A stretch of DNA of 64,000 bases, taken from an uncultured Erythrobacter sp. (GTDB lineage Bacteria > Pseudomonadota > Alphaproteobacteria > Sphingomonadales > Sphingomonadaceae). The stretch covers positions 310,001 to 374,000 of the forward strand of contig NZ_CANMIJ010000002.1 in the NCBI RefSeq assembly GCF_947497915.1, written 5' to 3'. Position numbers and translations under genes: made by a program. This document shows, one piece after another, positions 9,232 through 18,475 of the stretch; the stretch's first letter is position 1, and every line of letters begins with the position of its first letter. A model generated the notes under the pieces. It had not been told where the DNA came from, searched no databases, and saw nothing but the letters and a program-made list of their open reading frames with translations.

Positions 9232-10794
9232 CTATCCGATCCAGCCCATGCTGGATGCGCCCCACATCGCGCCTGCTCCTGCAAGGATTGCGACGAGATA
9301 GCCGAGGCGTGACCCGCCGCTGCGTTCTTTACGGTCAGTGAGCAATTTAATCTCTGGCAGAGGCGCGGATTCCGGTGCGCCGCCTTTTGCCGGGAATCGT
9401 TCATCGATGCGGCGGATGAGATCAGGCAGACGCATCAGTGTCTGTGTGTCTTCTTTGATGCGCTCAGCAACCGCCGCTTCCGGCCCCAACTCATCGCGGA
9501 TCCAGCTGCGCACATAAGGAGCAGCGGTGTCCCACATGTTGATGTTTTCATTCAACTGTGTCGCGATGCCTTCGACCATCACCATGGTTTTTTGAAGCAG
9601 CAGCAGATGAGGCTGCGTCTGCATGTCGAAATCGCGGGTAATGGCGAACAGACCGTCGAGCATCTGGCCGACCGAAAGCTCCTTCACTGGCTTGCCGCGC
9701 ATTGGCTCACCTACAGCGCGTAGCGCCGTCGCAAACTCACCGACCGAATGATAGCTCGGCACATATTGCGCTTCGAAATGAATCTCGGCGACACGCTTGT
9801 AGTTGCCTGTTGTCAGACCATAGAGGATTTCCGCCAGCCATTGCCGCGCTCGCCGATCAATCCGGCCCATAATGCCGAAGTCGATGGCGACAATTGTTCC
9901 ATCATCTTCGATGAACAGATTGCCCTGATGCATGTCGGCATGGAAAAAACCGGCGCTGATCGCTTGGGTCAAGAAACTGATTACGAGCTTTTCAGCAATC
10001 GCATCCAAATCGTGCCCGCGCGCCACCAGTTCATCGGTTCGGCTGATTTTTACGCCATCGATCCATTCAATTGTCAGGACGCGGCCATTCGTGCGGTCCC
10101 AATCGATCTCTGGAATACGGTATCCGCCAACGCCCGCCATTTCCTCCGCGAGTTCGGAAGCAGAGGCGGCCTCTCTCCGCAGATCGAGCTCGGAATTGCT
10201 CCAGCGTTTGAAGTTCGCGATTGTTAGGCGTGGACGCAGACGGGTCGCTTCGCCGCCCATCGCCTCGACATGGGCAGCGGCCCATTCATAGGTCTGGATG
10301 TCTTTGGCGAATTTCTCACGGATGCCCGGTCGCAGCACCTTAACGGCCACCGTGCGGCCATCTGTCGTCACGGCCTTATGCACTTGAGCAATTGACGCAG
10401 CGCCCACAGGCTCTGGATCGATTTCGGTGAACATTGTCTCCAACGGCTGGCCAAAAGCAGCCTCAATCGATGCTTTGATCTCTGCAAACGGCACCGGCGG
10501 CAGGCTGTCCTGTAGGCTCAGCAAGTTAGTCGCAGCTTCCTCACCGACCAGATCGGGCCGTGTCGCCAGCGATTGCCCCAGCTTGATCGCCGCAGGGCCA
10601 ATGGCGCGGAATGCTCCCGCATAATCGGGCTCACCGCGTTTGCTCGTCAATGTTGCCCAGCGAGCCAGTTTGACCAGCCGCTTTACAGGTGTTGGCGCAT
10701 TAGGATCATTCTCAATCCCAACGAGCGCACGGCGGCGCGCCAGTGTAGTGCCCCATCGGGCGAGGCGAAACAGGTGAACAACAGGAGCGGTCAT
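9232..10794 (-). CDS. ubiB: Ubiquinone biosynthesis regulatory kinase-like protein UbiB
   Basis: 520-residue ABC1/ADCK-type atypical kinase needed for aerobic ubiquinone synthesis. Visible marks are the family KxGQ motif (AAIKLGQSLATRPDLV), the Ala-rich nucleotide loop AAASIAQVHKA, the HADMHQGNLF catalytic region and IAIDFGIMGR. The C-terminus has hydrophobic stretches ending LVAILAGAGAMWGASSMGW, which would anchor it to the inner membrane. It starts 45 bases after ubiE and is likely co-transcribed. Confidence 0.95.
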   Translation of the reverse strand: MTAPVVHLFRLARWGTTLARRRALVGIENDPNAPTPVKRLVKLARWATLTSKRGEPDYAGAFRAIGPAAIKLGQSLATRPDLVGEEAATNLLSLQDSLPPVPFAEIKASIEAAFGQPLETMFTEIDPEPVGAASIAQVHKAVTTDGRTVAVKVLRPGIREKFAKDIQTYEWAAAHVEAMGGEATRLRPRLTIANFKRWSNSELDLRREAASASELAEEMAGVGGYRIPEIDWDRTNGRVLTIEWIDGVKISRTDELVARGHDLDAIAEKLVISFLTQAISAGFFHADMHQGNLFIEDDGTIVAIDFGIMGRIDRRARQWLAEILYGLTTGNYKRVAEIHFEAQYVPSYHSVGEFATALRAVGEPMRGKPVKELSVGQMLDGLFAITRDFDMQTQPHLLLLQKTMVMVEGIATQLNENINMWDTAAPYVRSWIRDELGPEAAVAERIKEDTQTLMRLPDLIRRIDERFPAKGGAPESAPLPEIKLLTDRKERSGGSRLGYLVAILAGAGAMWGASSMGWIG

Positions 10795-10839
10795 ATTGTC
10801 AGTGCGTTTGGATCACGGATAGGTTCCGCGCATTCCCAA

Positions 10840-11607
10840 TCAAATCTTCCAGCCAGAATGGATCGCGACAGCGCCGCCAAGGATCGGCTCGACCTTTGTA
10901 TTGGTAAAGCCTGCTGCGCGGATCATGCTTTCAAATTCGGGCATGCTCGGAAATTTGCGGATGGATTCGACCAGATAGCGGTACGAATCGGCATCGCCGG
11001 CAATCGCCTGACCCATGCGGGGCAGCAGCTTGTCCGAATAGACATCATAGATTTCTTTGAAGCCGGACCACTCGGTGGTCGAAAACTCCATGCAGTAAAA
11101 GCGCCCGCCAGGCCGCAGCACCCGGTATGCCTCGGCCAGGGCCTGATCTTTATACGTCACGTTCCGAATGCCGAATACGATGGTGTAAGCATCGAAGCTG
11201 TTCGAAGCGAAGCTGATCTTTTCGGCGTTCTGGCATGTGAAGACGAGGCTGCCCGTCTCATCGCTTTCCGCGCGCTCCATCGCGCGTTCCGCGCCGACAT
11301 CCAGCATGTCCTGATTAATGTCGGCAACGGTGATGTCAGCGCCGCGATCCGCCATGCGGAATGCAATATCGCCTGTGCCGCCTGCCATATCGAGGATCTG
11401 CTCGCCTGACTGGGGCTTCACACGCTTAACGAAACGATCTTTCCAGCCGCGATGCATGCCCATCGACATGGCATCATTCATAATGTCGTATTTGCTCGCC
11501 ACGCTTGAGAAGACTTCGCCAACACGGCGGGTCTTTTCCTGCGGAGTCACGTTTTCGTAGCCGAAGCTGACAGTATCTGCAGCGATGTCTTGGGTGCTTT
11601 CAGTCAT
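10840..11607 (-). CDS. ubiE: Ubiquinone/menaquinone methyltransferase UbiE
   Basis: SAM-dependent C-methyltransferase of quinone synthesis. The 255-residue product has the signatures YDIMNDAMSMGMHRGWKD, the SAM motif ILDMAGGTGDIAFRM and FGIRNVTYKDQALAEAYRVL. The ATG at 11607 (MTESTQD) is preferred; an upstream frame to 11664 would run over the start of the divergent mutM. It heads the ubiE-ubiB pair. Confidence 0.96.
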   Translation of the reverse strand: MTESTQDIAADTVSFGYENVTPQEKTRRVGEVFSSVASKYDIMNDAMSMGMHRGWKDRFVKRVKPQSGEQILDMAGGTGDIAFRMADRGADITVADINQDMLDVGAERAMERAESDETGSLVFTCQNAEKISFASNSFDAYTIVFGIRNVTYKDQALAEAYRVLRPGGRFYCMEFSTTEWSGFKEIYDVYSDKLLPRMGQAIAGDADSYRYLVESIRKFPSMPEFESMIRAAGFTNTKVEPILGGAVAIHSGWKI

Positions 11608-11662
11608 ACGAAGTGCCCTAGATGGAATTGTGCGCCGCGCAAAGGGTGTTAGGGGGTGTTTC

Positions 11663-12478
11663 ATGCCTGAATTACCCGAAGTCGAGACAACCGTGCGCGG
11701 TCTGGCGCGTTTCCTGGATGGAGAGCGGATAACGCGCGTCCAGTTGAACCGTCCGAATCTGCGCCGCCCCTTCCCGCCTGATCTGGTGCAGGTGATGACA
11801 GGCGCGAGGGTAACGAGCCTGTCTCGCCGCGCGAAATACGGACTGCTGCATTTGGACCGCGGATCGGCGATGATCTTTCATCTCGGCATGAGCGGGCGCT
11901 GGCGCATCGACCCTGAAGAGCCGGATAAGCACGATCACCTGATACTCGAAACTGAGGGGCATCAGTTCGCCCTGTGTGATCCGCGCCGATTTGGTTCGGT
12001 TGATTTGGTCGGCGAGGATGCGCTCGATACGTGGCCACAATTCGCCAGCCTCGGCCCTGAACCACTGGGGCCGGGCCTGAGTGCGGGCCATCTGAAAGCC
12101 GCGCTGAAAGGTAAGACGCAGAGCATCAAACTTTGCTTGCTCGACCAACGGATCGTCGCAGGACTTGGCAATATATATGTTTGCGAGGCGTTATGGCGCG
12201 CGGGCATTCATCCACGCAAAGCGGGCGGAAAAGTGACCAAGCCGCAGCTTGAGCGATTGGTCTCGGCGATCAAAGATGTGCTCGAAACCTCGATCAAGGA
12301 CGGAGGGTCATCCCTGCGCGATTACGCGCAGCCTGATGGAGAGCTTGGGTATTTTGCCACGCGCTTCGACGTTTATGGTCGCACAGGAGAGGAATGTCGC
12401 CGCGATGACGGTGGTGCAATAAGGCGCATCGCGCAGGGCGGGCGCAGCACATGGTATTGCTCGAAGTGCCAGAAGTGA
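11663..12478 (+). CDS. mutM: Formamidopyrimidine-DNA glycosylase
   Basis: Bifunctional DNA glycosylase/AP lyase that removes 8-oxoguanine and formamidopyrimidines. The mature N-terminus PELPEVETTVRG, whose Pro is the catalytic nucleophile, fixes the ATG at 11663. The H2TH region contains LLDQRIVAGLGNIYVCEALW, and the C-terminal zinc finger shows C-RRDDG...YCSKCQK. Length (271) is standard. The gene is divergent from ubiE, with 55 bases between the starts. Confidence 0.96.
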   Translation: MPELPEVETTVRGLARFLDGERITRVQLNRPNLRRPFPPDLVQVMTGARVTSLSRRAKYGLLHLDRGSAMIFHLGMSGRWRIDPEEPDKHDHLILETEGHQFALCDPRRFGSVDLVGEDALDTWPQFASLGPEPLGPGLSAGHLKAALKGKTQSIKLCLLDQRIVAGLGNIYVCEALWRAGIHPRKAGGKVTKPQLERLVSAIKDVLETSIKDGGSSLRDYAQPDGELGYFATRFDVYGRTGEECRRDDGGAIRRIAQGGRSTWYCSKCQK

Positions 12479-12562
12479 CAGTTTTCTTGACGATTCGCCC
12501 TGCCCACCGTATGTGCGCCGCTTTCCGGCTGTAAAAAGCCGTTTTTCGAAAACCACCGAGAT

Positions 12563-12593
12563 TTGATTCGGTCGCGGTAGCGGCCCCTATAGA
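12563..12593 (+). promoter_or_regulatory. Candidate rpsT promoter
   Basis: TTGATT at 12563-12568 and TATAGA at 12588-12593 resemble sigma70 -35 and -10 boxes, 20 bases before the rpsT start. The 19-base spacer is longer than ideal, so this is a weak call. A second candidate -35 (TTGACG) lies at 12489. Confidence 0.35.
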
Positions 12594-12612
12594 ACGCGAG
12601 ACAGACAAGACT

Positions 12613-12873
12613 ATGGCAAACACGCCGCAAGCCCGTAAGCGTATCCGTCGCAACGAAAGCCGGACCGAAGTTAACACCGCCCGCGTAAGCCGCATCCGCG
12701 GCTTCGTGAAGAAGGTCGAATCTGCATGCGAAGCAGGCGATAAGACTGCCGCTGCTGAAGCGCTCAAAGCTGCTCAGCCGGAAATGGCTCGCGGTGTTGC
12801 TCGCGGTGTGATGCACAAGAACACAGTGGCTCGCAAAATGTCGCGCCTTTCAAAGCGCGTCGCAGCGCTCTGA
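12613..12873 (+). CDS. rpsT: 30S ribosomal protein S20
   Basis: 86-residue basic protein binding 16S rRNA in the small subunit. The opening [15 protein letters not shown], the central [10 protein letters not shown] and the end [22 protein letters not shown] match the S20 family. It is monocistronic, closed by a clear terminator, and lies upstream of dnaA as in many alphaproteobacteria. Confidence 0.97.
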   Translation: MANTPQARKRIRRNESRTEVNTARVSRIRGFVKKVESACEAGDKTAAAEALKAAQPEMARGVARGVMHKNTVARKMSRLSKRVAAL

Positions 12874-13331
12874 TTCGTTTTTGAGAGCCGATGATTCGGC
12901 TCTGAATGACGAAAATCTACAAGTTTGAAATATTAAGGGCTGCCCCGTTATAGGGCGGCCCTTTTGTTTTGACGGTCCGATGACAGAGCCGCGACACCGC
13001 AGCGAATTGAAAAGCTTAGGATTCCTCGCGATTCGCGTGCGCTGAATGGTAAATTCCCTGTTAAAACAATTATTTGAACGGACGCCTGCGGCATAGAGGC
13101 GAGTCAACCCGATATATTTCAGTTTTTTTAAAATTCCTCGCTTGCACTTGAAGCCGCGAGCCTCTCTATTCGCATCTCACCCGGGGCTGGACACGTCGGG
13201 TTTTAACAAGTTGATCGATAGGGGGCACCCGGGAACCGCGGTTTTCGGGACGGGGATTATTTTGCCTATCGAATTGAAGGGATACTTCCCGGATGCGGCT
13301 CCGGGGATTCGCAAGGTTTGGGGAAATACAA
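12874..13331 (+). other. rpsT-dnaA intergenic region
   Basis: About 460 bases without a convincing gene. It holds the rpsT terminator and an AT-rich patch near 13110-13135 that could be part of the dnaA promoter. I see no cluster of DnaA boxes (TTATNCACA), so this is probably not the chromosome origin. Short open frames here lack ribosome sites and family resemblance. Confidence 0.6.
12935..12966 (+). terminator. Rho-independent terminator of rpsT
   Basis: Stem of 11 pairs with one G-U (arms AAGGGCTGCCC at 12935-12945 and GGGCGGCCCTT at 12953-12963), a 7-base loop and a following T-rich run. It begins 62 bases after the rpsT stop. Confidence 0.85.
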
Positions 13332-14789
13332 GTGCACAATACCGATAAGGCGCGGCCAACGCGTCGGAAAGCAGATGACGACCTGATGGAAGACGCAGAA
13401 GCCGTAAACCTCGCAGCCGATTGGTCTGATATCAGTCAGGGCCTGCGCAAAGATCTGGGTCATCAATTGCATAGCCAGTGGATCAAACCGATCCAGGTTG
13501 GCGGCATCAACAAAGAGTCCGGCGTACTCGACCTGTTTTTGCCAACAGAGTTTTCGGCGAACTGGGTCAAAGACCGTTTTCAAGATCGCCTCCAGCTTGC
13601 TTGGAAAATTGCACGCAGCGAAGTGCGCAGCGTCAACATTCAAGTTCACCCTGGACGCCGTCAGCTTCCCGAACTGCGCCTCGATGATGGTCGCCGCCCT
13701 GCCAATGATGGCGCAAGCGCGATTGCCGTTGCCGCAGGCACGATCGGCGAGGCTGGATTTACCAGCTCGGTCGGCCTCGACCCGTCACTCACCTTTGCAG
13801 CCTTCGTAACCGGCGAGGCCAATGTCCTCGCTTGCAACGCGGCCCAGCGTATGGCCGCAACCGAACAGCCGCAATTTTCGCCGCTCTATCTGAAAGGCGC
13901 GACAGGACAGGGTAAGACGCACCTGCTTCACGCCATCGGTCATGCATTCCTTCAGGCGCACCCACGTGCCCGCATCTTCTACTGCTCGGCAGAGCGGTTC
14001 ATGGTGGAATTCGTGCAGGCCCTCAAAGCCAATCAGATGATCGAGTTTAAAGCGCGCCTGCGCAGCTTTGATCTGCTGTTGGTCGACGACATCCAGTTCA
14101 TCATCGGCAAGGCATCCGCTCAGGAAGAGTTGCTTTACACGATTGATGCACTGCTCGCCGAAGGTAAGCGTTTGGTTTTTGCTGCCGACCGCGCACCGCA
14201 AGCATTGGACGGTGTCGAACCGCGCCTGCTCAGCCGCCTGTCGATGGGTCTGGTAGCAGATATTCAGGCAGCCGATATTGAGCTTCGTAAGAAGATCCTC
14301 GATTCGAAACTGTCACGCTTCGCGCCGCTTTCTGTGCCAGAAGACGTGATCGATTTTCTCGCCCGGACAATCACACGCAATGTGCGTGAATTGGTTGGCG
14401 GCCTGAACAAGCTGATCGCTTACGCTCAGCTTACAGGTCAGGAAGTCTCGCTCAATCTGGCCGAGGAACAGCTGACCGATATTCTGTCAGCCAATCGCCG
14501 CCGGATCACGATTGACGAGATTCAACGCACGGTTTGCCAGTTCTTCCGGATTGATCGCAGCGAGATGTCGTCGAAGCGCCGCGCGCGTGCCGTTGTGCGT
14601 CCGCGTCAGGTCGCGATGTATCTGTCGAAAGTGCTCACCCCGCGCTCTTATCCAGAGATCGGCCGCAAATTTGGCGGACGTGACCATTCCACGGTTATCC
14701 ACGCGGTTCGCCTGATCGAAGATCTGCGCACACGTGATGCCGATATGGACGGCGATGTGCGGAGCCTTTTGCGTCAGCTCGAAAGTTAA
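13332..14789 (+). CDS. dnaA: Chromosomal replication initiator DnaA
   Basis: AAA+ ATPase that opens the replication origin. Domain I carries DWSDISQGLRKDLGHQLHSQW, domain III the Walker A GATGQGKTHL (residues 189-198) and Walker B LLLVDDIQF, and domain IV the DnaA-box-binding signature FGGRDHSTVIHAV. The start is uncertain: GTG at 13332 has GGGGA 7 bases before it, ATG at 13386 (MEDAEAVNLAADW) better fits the length of relatives, and an ATG at 13293 also exists. The stop is followed by a perfect hairpin. Confidence 0.96.
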   Translation: MHNTDKARPTRRKADDDLMEDAEAVNLAADWSDISQGLRKDLGHQLHSQWIKPIQVGGINKESGVLDLFLPTEFSANWVKDRFQDRLQLAWKIARSEVRSVNIQVHPGRRQLPELRLDDGRRPANDGASAIAVAAGTIGEAGFTSSVGLDPSLTFAAFVTGEANVLACNAAQRMAATEQPQFSPLYLKGATGQGKTHLLHAIGHAFLQAHPRARIFYCSAERFMVEFVQALKANQMIEFKARLRSFDLLLVDDIQFIIGKASAQEELLYTIDALLAEGKRLVFAADRAPQALDGVEPRLLSRLSMGLVADIQAADIELRKKILDSKLSRFAPLSVPEDVIDFLARTITRNVRELVGGLNKLIAYAQLTGQEVSLNLAEEQLTDILSANRRRITIDEIQRTVCQFFRIDRSEMSSKRRARAVVRPRQVAMYLSKVLTPRSYPEIGRKFGGRDHSTVIHAVRLIEDLRTRDADMDGDVRSLLRQLES

Positions 14790-14826
14790 TTCGCACACAA
14801 TTTCCGCATATTACGAACAGACTGAT

Positions 14827-14852
14827 CGACAGGGCTATACACAGCCCTGTCG
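14827..14852. repeat. Perfect inverted repeat downstream of dnaA
   Basis: Ten-base arms CGACAGGGCT (14827-14836) and AGCCCTGTCG (14843-14852) around a 6-base loop, 37 bases after the dnaA stop. A long T run is missing, so it may be a weak terminator or an RNA-stabilising hairpin. The loop region reads CTATACACA, one base off a DnaA box. Confidence 0.7.
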
Positions 14853-14885
14853 ACAGGCTTTGCACATCCTGCCAACAGGCTTTCT

Positions 14886-15659
14886 ATGAGCTTGTCCCCA
14901 GCCAGACTTGATCGTTTTGCGCGGCACATTGTGCTGCCAGAAATTGGCGGCGCAGGTCAGGTCGCGCTGGCAGGCAAACACATCGCGATCATCGGCCTTG
15001 GCGGCATCGGTTCGCCTGCACTGCAATATCTTGCGGCGTCAGGGATCGGCCGCTTCACACTTGTCGATGACGACGTAGTCGATGTCAGCAACCTCCAACG
15101 CCAAACGATCTTCACCGCCCGCGATGTCGGGCACGGCAAAGCCACAAGCGCACGCCGCTGGCTTGCCAATTTCGATGAAGCATTGAGCGTCGACATCTCC
15201 GACACGCGCATTGGCGCGGAGAATGCGGGCAGGCTGATCGAAGGCGCTGATCTGGTGCTCGACGGCACAGACAATTTCGCGACCCGTCTCGCGGTTTCTG
15301 ATGCCTGCGTAGCGGAACGCACACCGCTGCTTTCGGCCGCCGTGGGCCGTTTTCAGGGGCAGGTTGGGGCCTTTGCTGGACATCTGGCCGAGCATCCGTG
15401 TTACCGCTGCTTTGTCGGTGATGCCTTCGATGCTGAAGACTGTGACACCTGCGCGGATGACGGCATGCTGGGCGCGATGGCCGGCTGGGCTGGCAGCTTC
15501 GCTGCGATGCAAGCGATCCGCGTGTTGTTGCAAGGGGCAAGCACCTACGGTCAGCCCGGCTGGGGCAAGCTGCACATCCTCGACGGTATGAAGCCGGGCA
15601 TGCGCACACTCAAAATCGCCAAAGACCTAGCCTGCAAAGGATGCGGAGTGCCGGAATGA
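14886..15659 (+). CDS. moeB: MoeB/ThiF-family adenylyltransferase
   Basis: E1-like enzyme that adenylates the C-terminal glycine of a small sulfur-carrier protein (MoaD or ThiS). The 257-residue product has the nucleotide loop IIGLGGIG (residues 35-42), the NLQRQTIF segment, GTDNFATR and zinc-ligand pairs CYRC and CKGC. No rhodanese domain follows, so it is the short MoeB/ThiF type. Choice between molybdopterin and thiamine pathways cannot be made from context, as neither pathway's genes are adjacent. Its stop overlaps the start of the DUF202 gene. Confidence 0.88.
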   Translation: MSLSPARLDRFARHIVLPEIGGAGQVALAGKHIAIIGLGGIGSPALQYLAASGIGRFTLVDDDVVDVSNLQRQTIFTARDVGHGKATSARRWLANFDEALSVDISDTRIGAENAGRLIEGADLVLDGTDNFATRLAVSDACVAERTPLLSAAVGRFQGQVGAFAGHLAEHPCYRCFVGDAFDAEDCDTCADDGMLGAMAGWAGSFAAMQAIRVLLQGASTYGQPGWGKLHILDGMKPGMRTLKIAKDLACKGCGVPE

Positions 15660-16063
15660 GTGACGAAAAAACCTCAAACGAGCTAGCCGAAGATCGCACT
15701 GATCTGGCCGAGGATCGCACCGATTGGGCTGAAGATCGGACGATGATGGCCAATGAGCGCACTTTTGCCGGTTGGATGCGAACCGGCCTCGCGTCCGTTG
15801 GCATCGGGCTTGGTTTCAACGCCTTGTTCAATACCCTTGAACCCGCTTGGGTGCCTAAGGCGATCGCGACAATATTTATGATCATCGGCATTTTCATTTT
15901 CTACGCTGCTCAGGATAAGGGGTGCTCAGTTCAAAAACGACTGGACGCGCACAAAGCCGAACCAATCAAGCGAATGAATATGCAGTTGATCGCAGGCTTC
16001 ATGGGGCTTGCCAGCGCGATGTTAGCTATAGCGATATGGGTTATGAAATTCCCTGATAGCTAA
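15656..16063 (+). CDS. DUF202/YidH-family membrane protein with an AEDRTD repeat
   Basis: 135 residues. The N-terminal 30 residues hold three near-identical heptads (LAEDRTD, LAEDRTD, WAEDRTM), followed by the DUF202 signature ANERTFAGWMRTGLA and three hydrophobic segments. It would be an inner-membrane protein of unknown role. The ATG overlaps the moeB stop (ATGA), so the two are coupled in translation although no functional link is known. Confidence 0.85.
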   Translation: MSDEKTSNELAEDRTDLAEDRTDWAEDRTMMANERTFAGWMRTGLASVGIGLGFNALFNTLEPAWVPKAIATIFMIIGIFIFYAAQDKGCSVQKRLDAHKAEPIKRMNMQLIAGFMGLASAMLAIAIWVMKFPDS

Positions 16064-16167
16064 CGCGCATTCGTGAAATTTGGGGCACGAGAAACACGCT
16101 TGAAATCGCGCGCAGAAATGCCAATTCTGTCACAATAAAAGCCGCCTCTTTTGCGTAGGGAAATTCG

Positions 16168-16956
16168 ATGATCACTCTTTTGTCGCCAGCCAAGAAACTG
16201 AATTTCGACGCTCGCGAGACCGCTCTCGAAACGACGCGGCCGCGGCTGGAAGATGACACACGGGCGATTGCGCAGGTTGCCAAAGCCCAGTCCGCGGCTG
16301 ACCTCAAACGGCTGATGCATATCTCGGACAAGCTCGCAGAGCTAAACGCAGAGCGGTTCAGCGCCTTTGATCTGGACGGGCGGAGCAACTCAGCCAAACC
16401 AGCCGGCCTGACATTCGATGGTGATGTCTATTGGGGGCTCGAAGCCAAGAGCATGGACGATGCCGCGCTTGCCTATGCGCAGGATCATTTGCGAATTCTA
16501 TCCGGCCTTTATGGTCTGCTGAGACCAATGGATGCGATCCAGCCCTACCGCCTCGAAATGGGCACCAAGATGGCCAATCCGCGAGGCAAATCACTCTACG
16601 ATTTTTGGGGCAGCCGGATCGGTGAAAAATTGGCCGATGATTTGAACGGACATGGCGACAATACGATCGTAAATCTGGCCTCAAACGAATATTTCAAGGC
16701 GGTTGATACAGACGTCCTGCCGGGCAAAGTGATTGAGGCCAGCTTCCTCAATGTGAAAGACGGCGAGGCGCGGCGCTTGATGTACCACGTCAAATTCGCG
16801 CGCGGATTGATGGCCCGCTGGATCATGGAAAACCGGATTGAGAAAGCCGATGATCTGCGCGGCTTTGACGCGGAGGGGTACCGTTACGATGCAAGCGCTT
16901 CGAACGAGAACGAACTGGTCTTTACCCGCAAGCAGCCTCCGGTGAAGAAGAAGTAG
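16168..16956 (+). CDS. yaaA: Peroxide-stress protein YaaA (DUF328/UPF0246)
   Basis: 262 residues beginning MITLLSPAKKLNFD, with the internal signatures LSGLYGLLRPMDAIQPYRLEMG and LASNEYFKAV. In Escherichia coli the homologue lowers intracellular iron and DNA damage during peroxide stress. It starts 104 bases after the DUF202 gene and ends 8 bases from the convergent sirtuin gene. Confidence 0.94.
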   Translation: MITLLSPAKKLNFDARETALETTRPRLEDDTRAIAQVAKAQSAADLKRLMHISDKLAELNAERFSAFDLDGRSNSAKPAGLTFDGDVYWGLEAKSMDDAALAYAQDHLRILSGLYGLLRPMDAIQPYRLEMGTKMANPRGKSLYDFWGSRIGEKLADDLNGHGDNTIVNLASNEYFKAVDTDVLPGKVIEASFLNVKDGEARRLMYHVKFARGLMARWIMENRIEKADDLRGFDAEGYRYDASASNENELVFTRKQPPVKKK

Positions 16957-16964
16957 CGGCCCCT

Positions 16965-17666
16965 CTATCGGCCCAAAACCTCGTCCACCCATGTTGGTAC
17001 CAGCTTACTCGCCGGGCCATGGCGCGCTTCGTGGAAGAAATGCGTGCCGTCGCTCGGCTCAAGGTTAAGCTCCAGCGTCCTCGCGCCCGTTTGCCGCGCT
17101 TCTTGAACGAAGCCCGCCGCAGGATAGACTGCTCCGCTTGTCCCAATGCTGACAAACAGGTCGGCTGAACCAAGCGCGGTATAAATCCGCTCCATCTGAT
17201 ACGGCATCTCTCCGAACCACACGACATCGGGCCGCAAAGTCTGCGCCTGACAGATCGGGCAAGGTGGACGGTCTGACATCGGTGCGTCCCAAGGGCTTCG
17301 TATTTCGCAGGACGTGCACAGCGCGCTTTTCAACTCGCCATGCATATGCAGCACTTGGCGCGATCCGCCCCGCTCATGCAGATCATCAACGTTCTGCGTG
17401 ACAAGCAACAGCTCTCCGCTGAAATCGGCCTCCAGCTTTGCTAGCGCATGGTGGGCAGCATTGGGCTTTACTTTCGCAAGCGCTGCGCGCCGCAAATCAT
17501 AAAAGCCCAGCACCAGATCGGGATCGCGAGCGAAGCCTTCGGGCGTTGCGACGTCTTCAACCTTGTGCTGTTCCCACAATCCGCCAGCGGAACGGAACGT
17601 ATCAATCCCGCTTTCTGCCGAAATGCCTGCGCCTGTAAGGATGACGATGCGGTTTATCTCTGCCAT
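16965..17666 (-). CDS. NAD-dependent protein deacylase (sirtuin)
   Basis: 233 residues from the ATG at 17666. NAD-binding GAGISAESGIDTFR, TQNVDDLHERGG, the catalytic His in HMHGEL, two Cys pairs (CTSC and CPIC) for the structural zinc, and GTSGAVYPAA are all present. It is a class III sirtuin like CobB, removing acyl groups from lysines. In-frame starts 9 and 21 bases further upstream cannot be excluded. Divergent from dapB, whose start is only 36 bases away. Confidence 0.93.
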   Translation of the reverse strand: MAEINRIVILTGAGISAESGIDTFRSAGGLWEQHKVEDVATPEGFARDPDLVLGFYDLRRAALAKVKPNAAHHALAKLEADFSGELLLVTQNVDDLHERGGSRQVLHMHGELKSALCTSCEIRSPWDAPMSDRPPCPICQAQTLRPDVVWFGEMPYQMERIYTALGSADLFVSIGTSGAVYPAAGFVQEARQTGARTLELNLEPSDGTHFFHEARHGPASKLVPTWVDEVLGR

Positions 17667-17702
17667 GAAGCGCATGGAAACACGCAAAGGCGCAGGGGAT
17701 CA

Positions 17703-18434
17703 ATGGCAAGCTTCGGAATTATCGGCAGCAAAGGGCGGATGGGTCAGGCGTTGATGCAAGCCATCGCGGAGGCTGGGCACGAATGTGCGGGCGGCGTTGA
17801 TGCGGGCCAGCAGCCCGGCCCGCTGGCGACCCAATGCGATGCGCTAATCGATTTTTCCGCGCCCGCTGCGCTGGAAGCCAACCTTAAAGCGGCGCGGGTT
17901 GCTGGCATTCCGATCCTGATCGGGACAACTGGTTTGGAAAAAGAGCATTTCGCCATCATCGATGAAGCGGCGAGCGCTATTCCTGTTCTGCAAACGGGCA
18001 ACACGTCACTCGGCGTCACTTTGCTGGCACATCTCGTCAATCAGGCGGCTGCGAAGCTTGGCCCGGACTGGGATATCGAAGTGCTCGAAATGCATCACCG
18101 TATGAAAGTCGACGCACCGTCAGGCACAGCGAAACTGCTGGGTGAGGCGGCGGCGGACGCGCGCGGCGTGAACCTCTCCGAAGCAATGGACAGCGGGCGG
18201 CATGGTCAAACGGGCGCGCGCAAGGAAGGCGATATCGGCTTTGCAACTTTGCGCGGCGGCACTGTCGCTGGTGACCACAGCGTGATCTTTGCAGGAAGCG
18301 AAGAGCGCATCACCCTGTCGCACTCTGCCGAAAACCGGATGATCTTTGCCCGCGGCGCCGTTCGTGGAGCTGCATGGCTGATTGGCAGAGAAGCTGGCCG
18401 TTACACCATGAATGATGTGCTGGGACTGGCCTGA
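17703..18434 (+). CDS. dapB: 4-hydroxy-tetrahydrodipicolinate reductase
   Basis: Reduces the dipicolinate intermediate in the lysine/meso-diaminopimelate pathway with NAD(P)H. The 243-residue protein shows the nucleotide motif GSKGRMG, IGTTGL and the catalytic region EMHHRMKVDAPSGTA. The ATG at 17703 follows AGGGGATCA; a longer open frame upstream lacks DapB similarity and overlaps the sirtuin gene. dapE of the same pathway lies about 4 kb away on the other strand. Confidence 0.96.
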   Translation: MASFGIIGSKGRMGQALMQAIAEAGHECAGGVDAGQQPGPLATQCDALIDFSAPAALEANLKAARVAGIPILIGTTGLEKEHFAIIDEAASAIPVLQTGNTSLGVTLLAHLVNQAAAKLGPDWDIEVLEMHHRMKVDAPSGTAKLLGEAAADARGVNLSEAMDSGRHGQTGARKEGDIGFATLRGGTVAGDHSVIFAGSEERITLSHSAENRMIFARGAVRGAAWLIGREAGRYTMNDVLGLA

Positions 18435-18475
18435 CACTGAACAAACGAGACTTCAGCCGGACGGAAGGGATACCC

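Noticed and set aside
12967..13331. Chromosome origin next to dnaA
   Set aside because: No DnaA-box cluster or AT-rich unwinding repeats are visible; in many alphaproteobacteria the origin is elsewhere.
15680..15745. AEDRTD repeats in the DUF202 gene as a DNA repeat of interest
   Set aside because: Three heptads within a coding region; similar ERT/DRT-rich leaders are known in this family, so it is a protein feature, not a mobile or CRISPR-like repeat.
17448..17702. 85-codon N-terminal extension of dapB
   Set aside because: It overlaps the divergent sirtuin gene, has no DapB similarity, and the ATG at 17703 gives a standard start.
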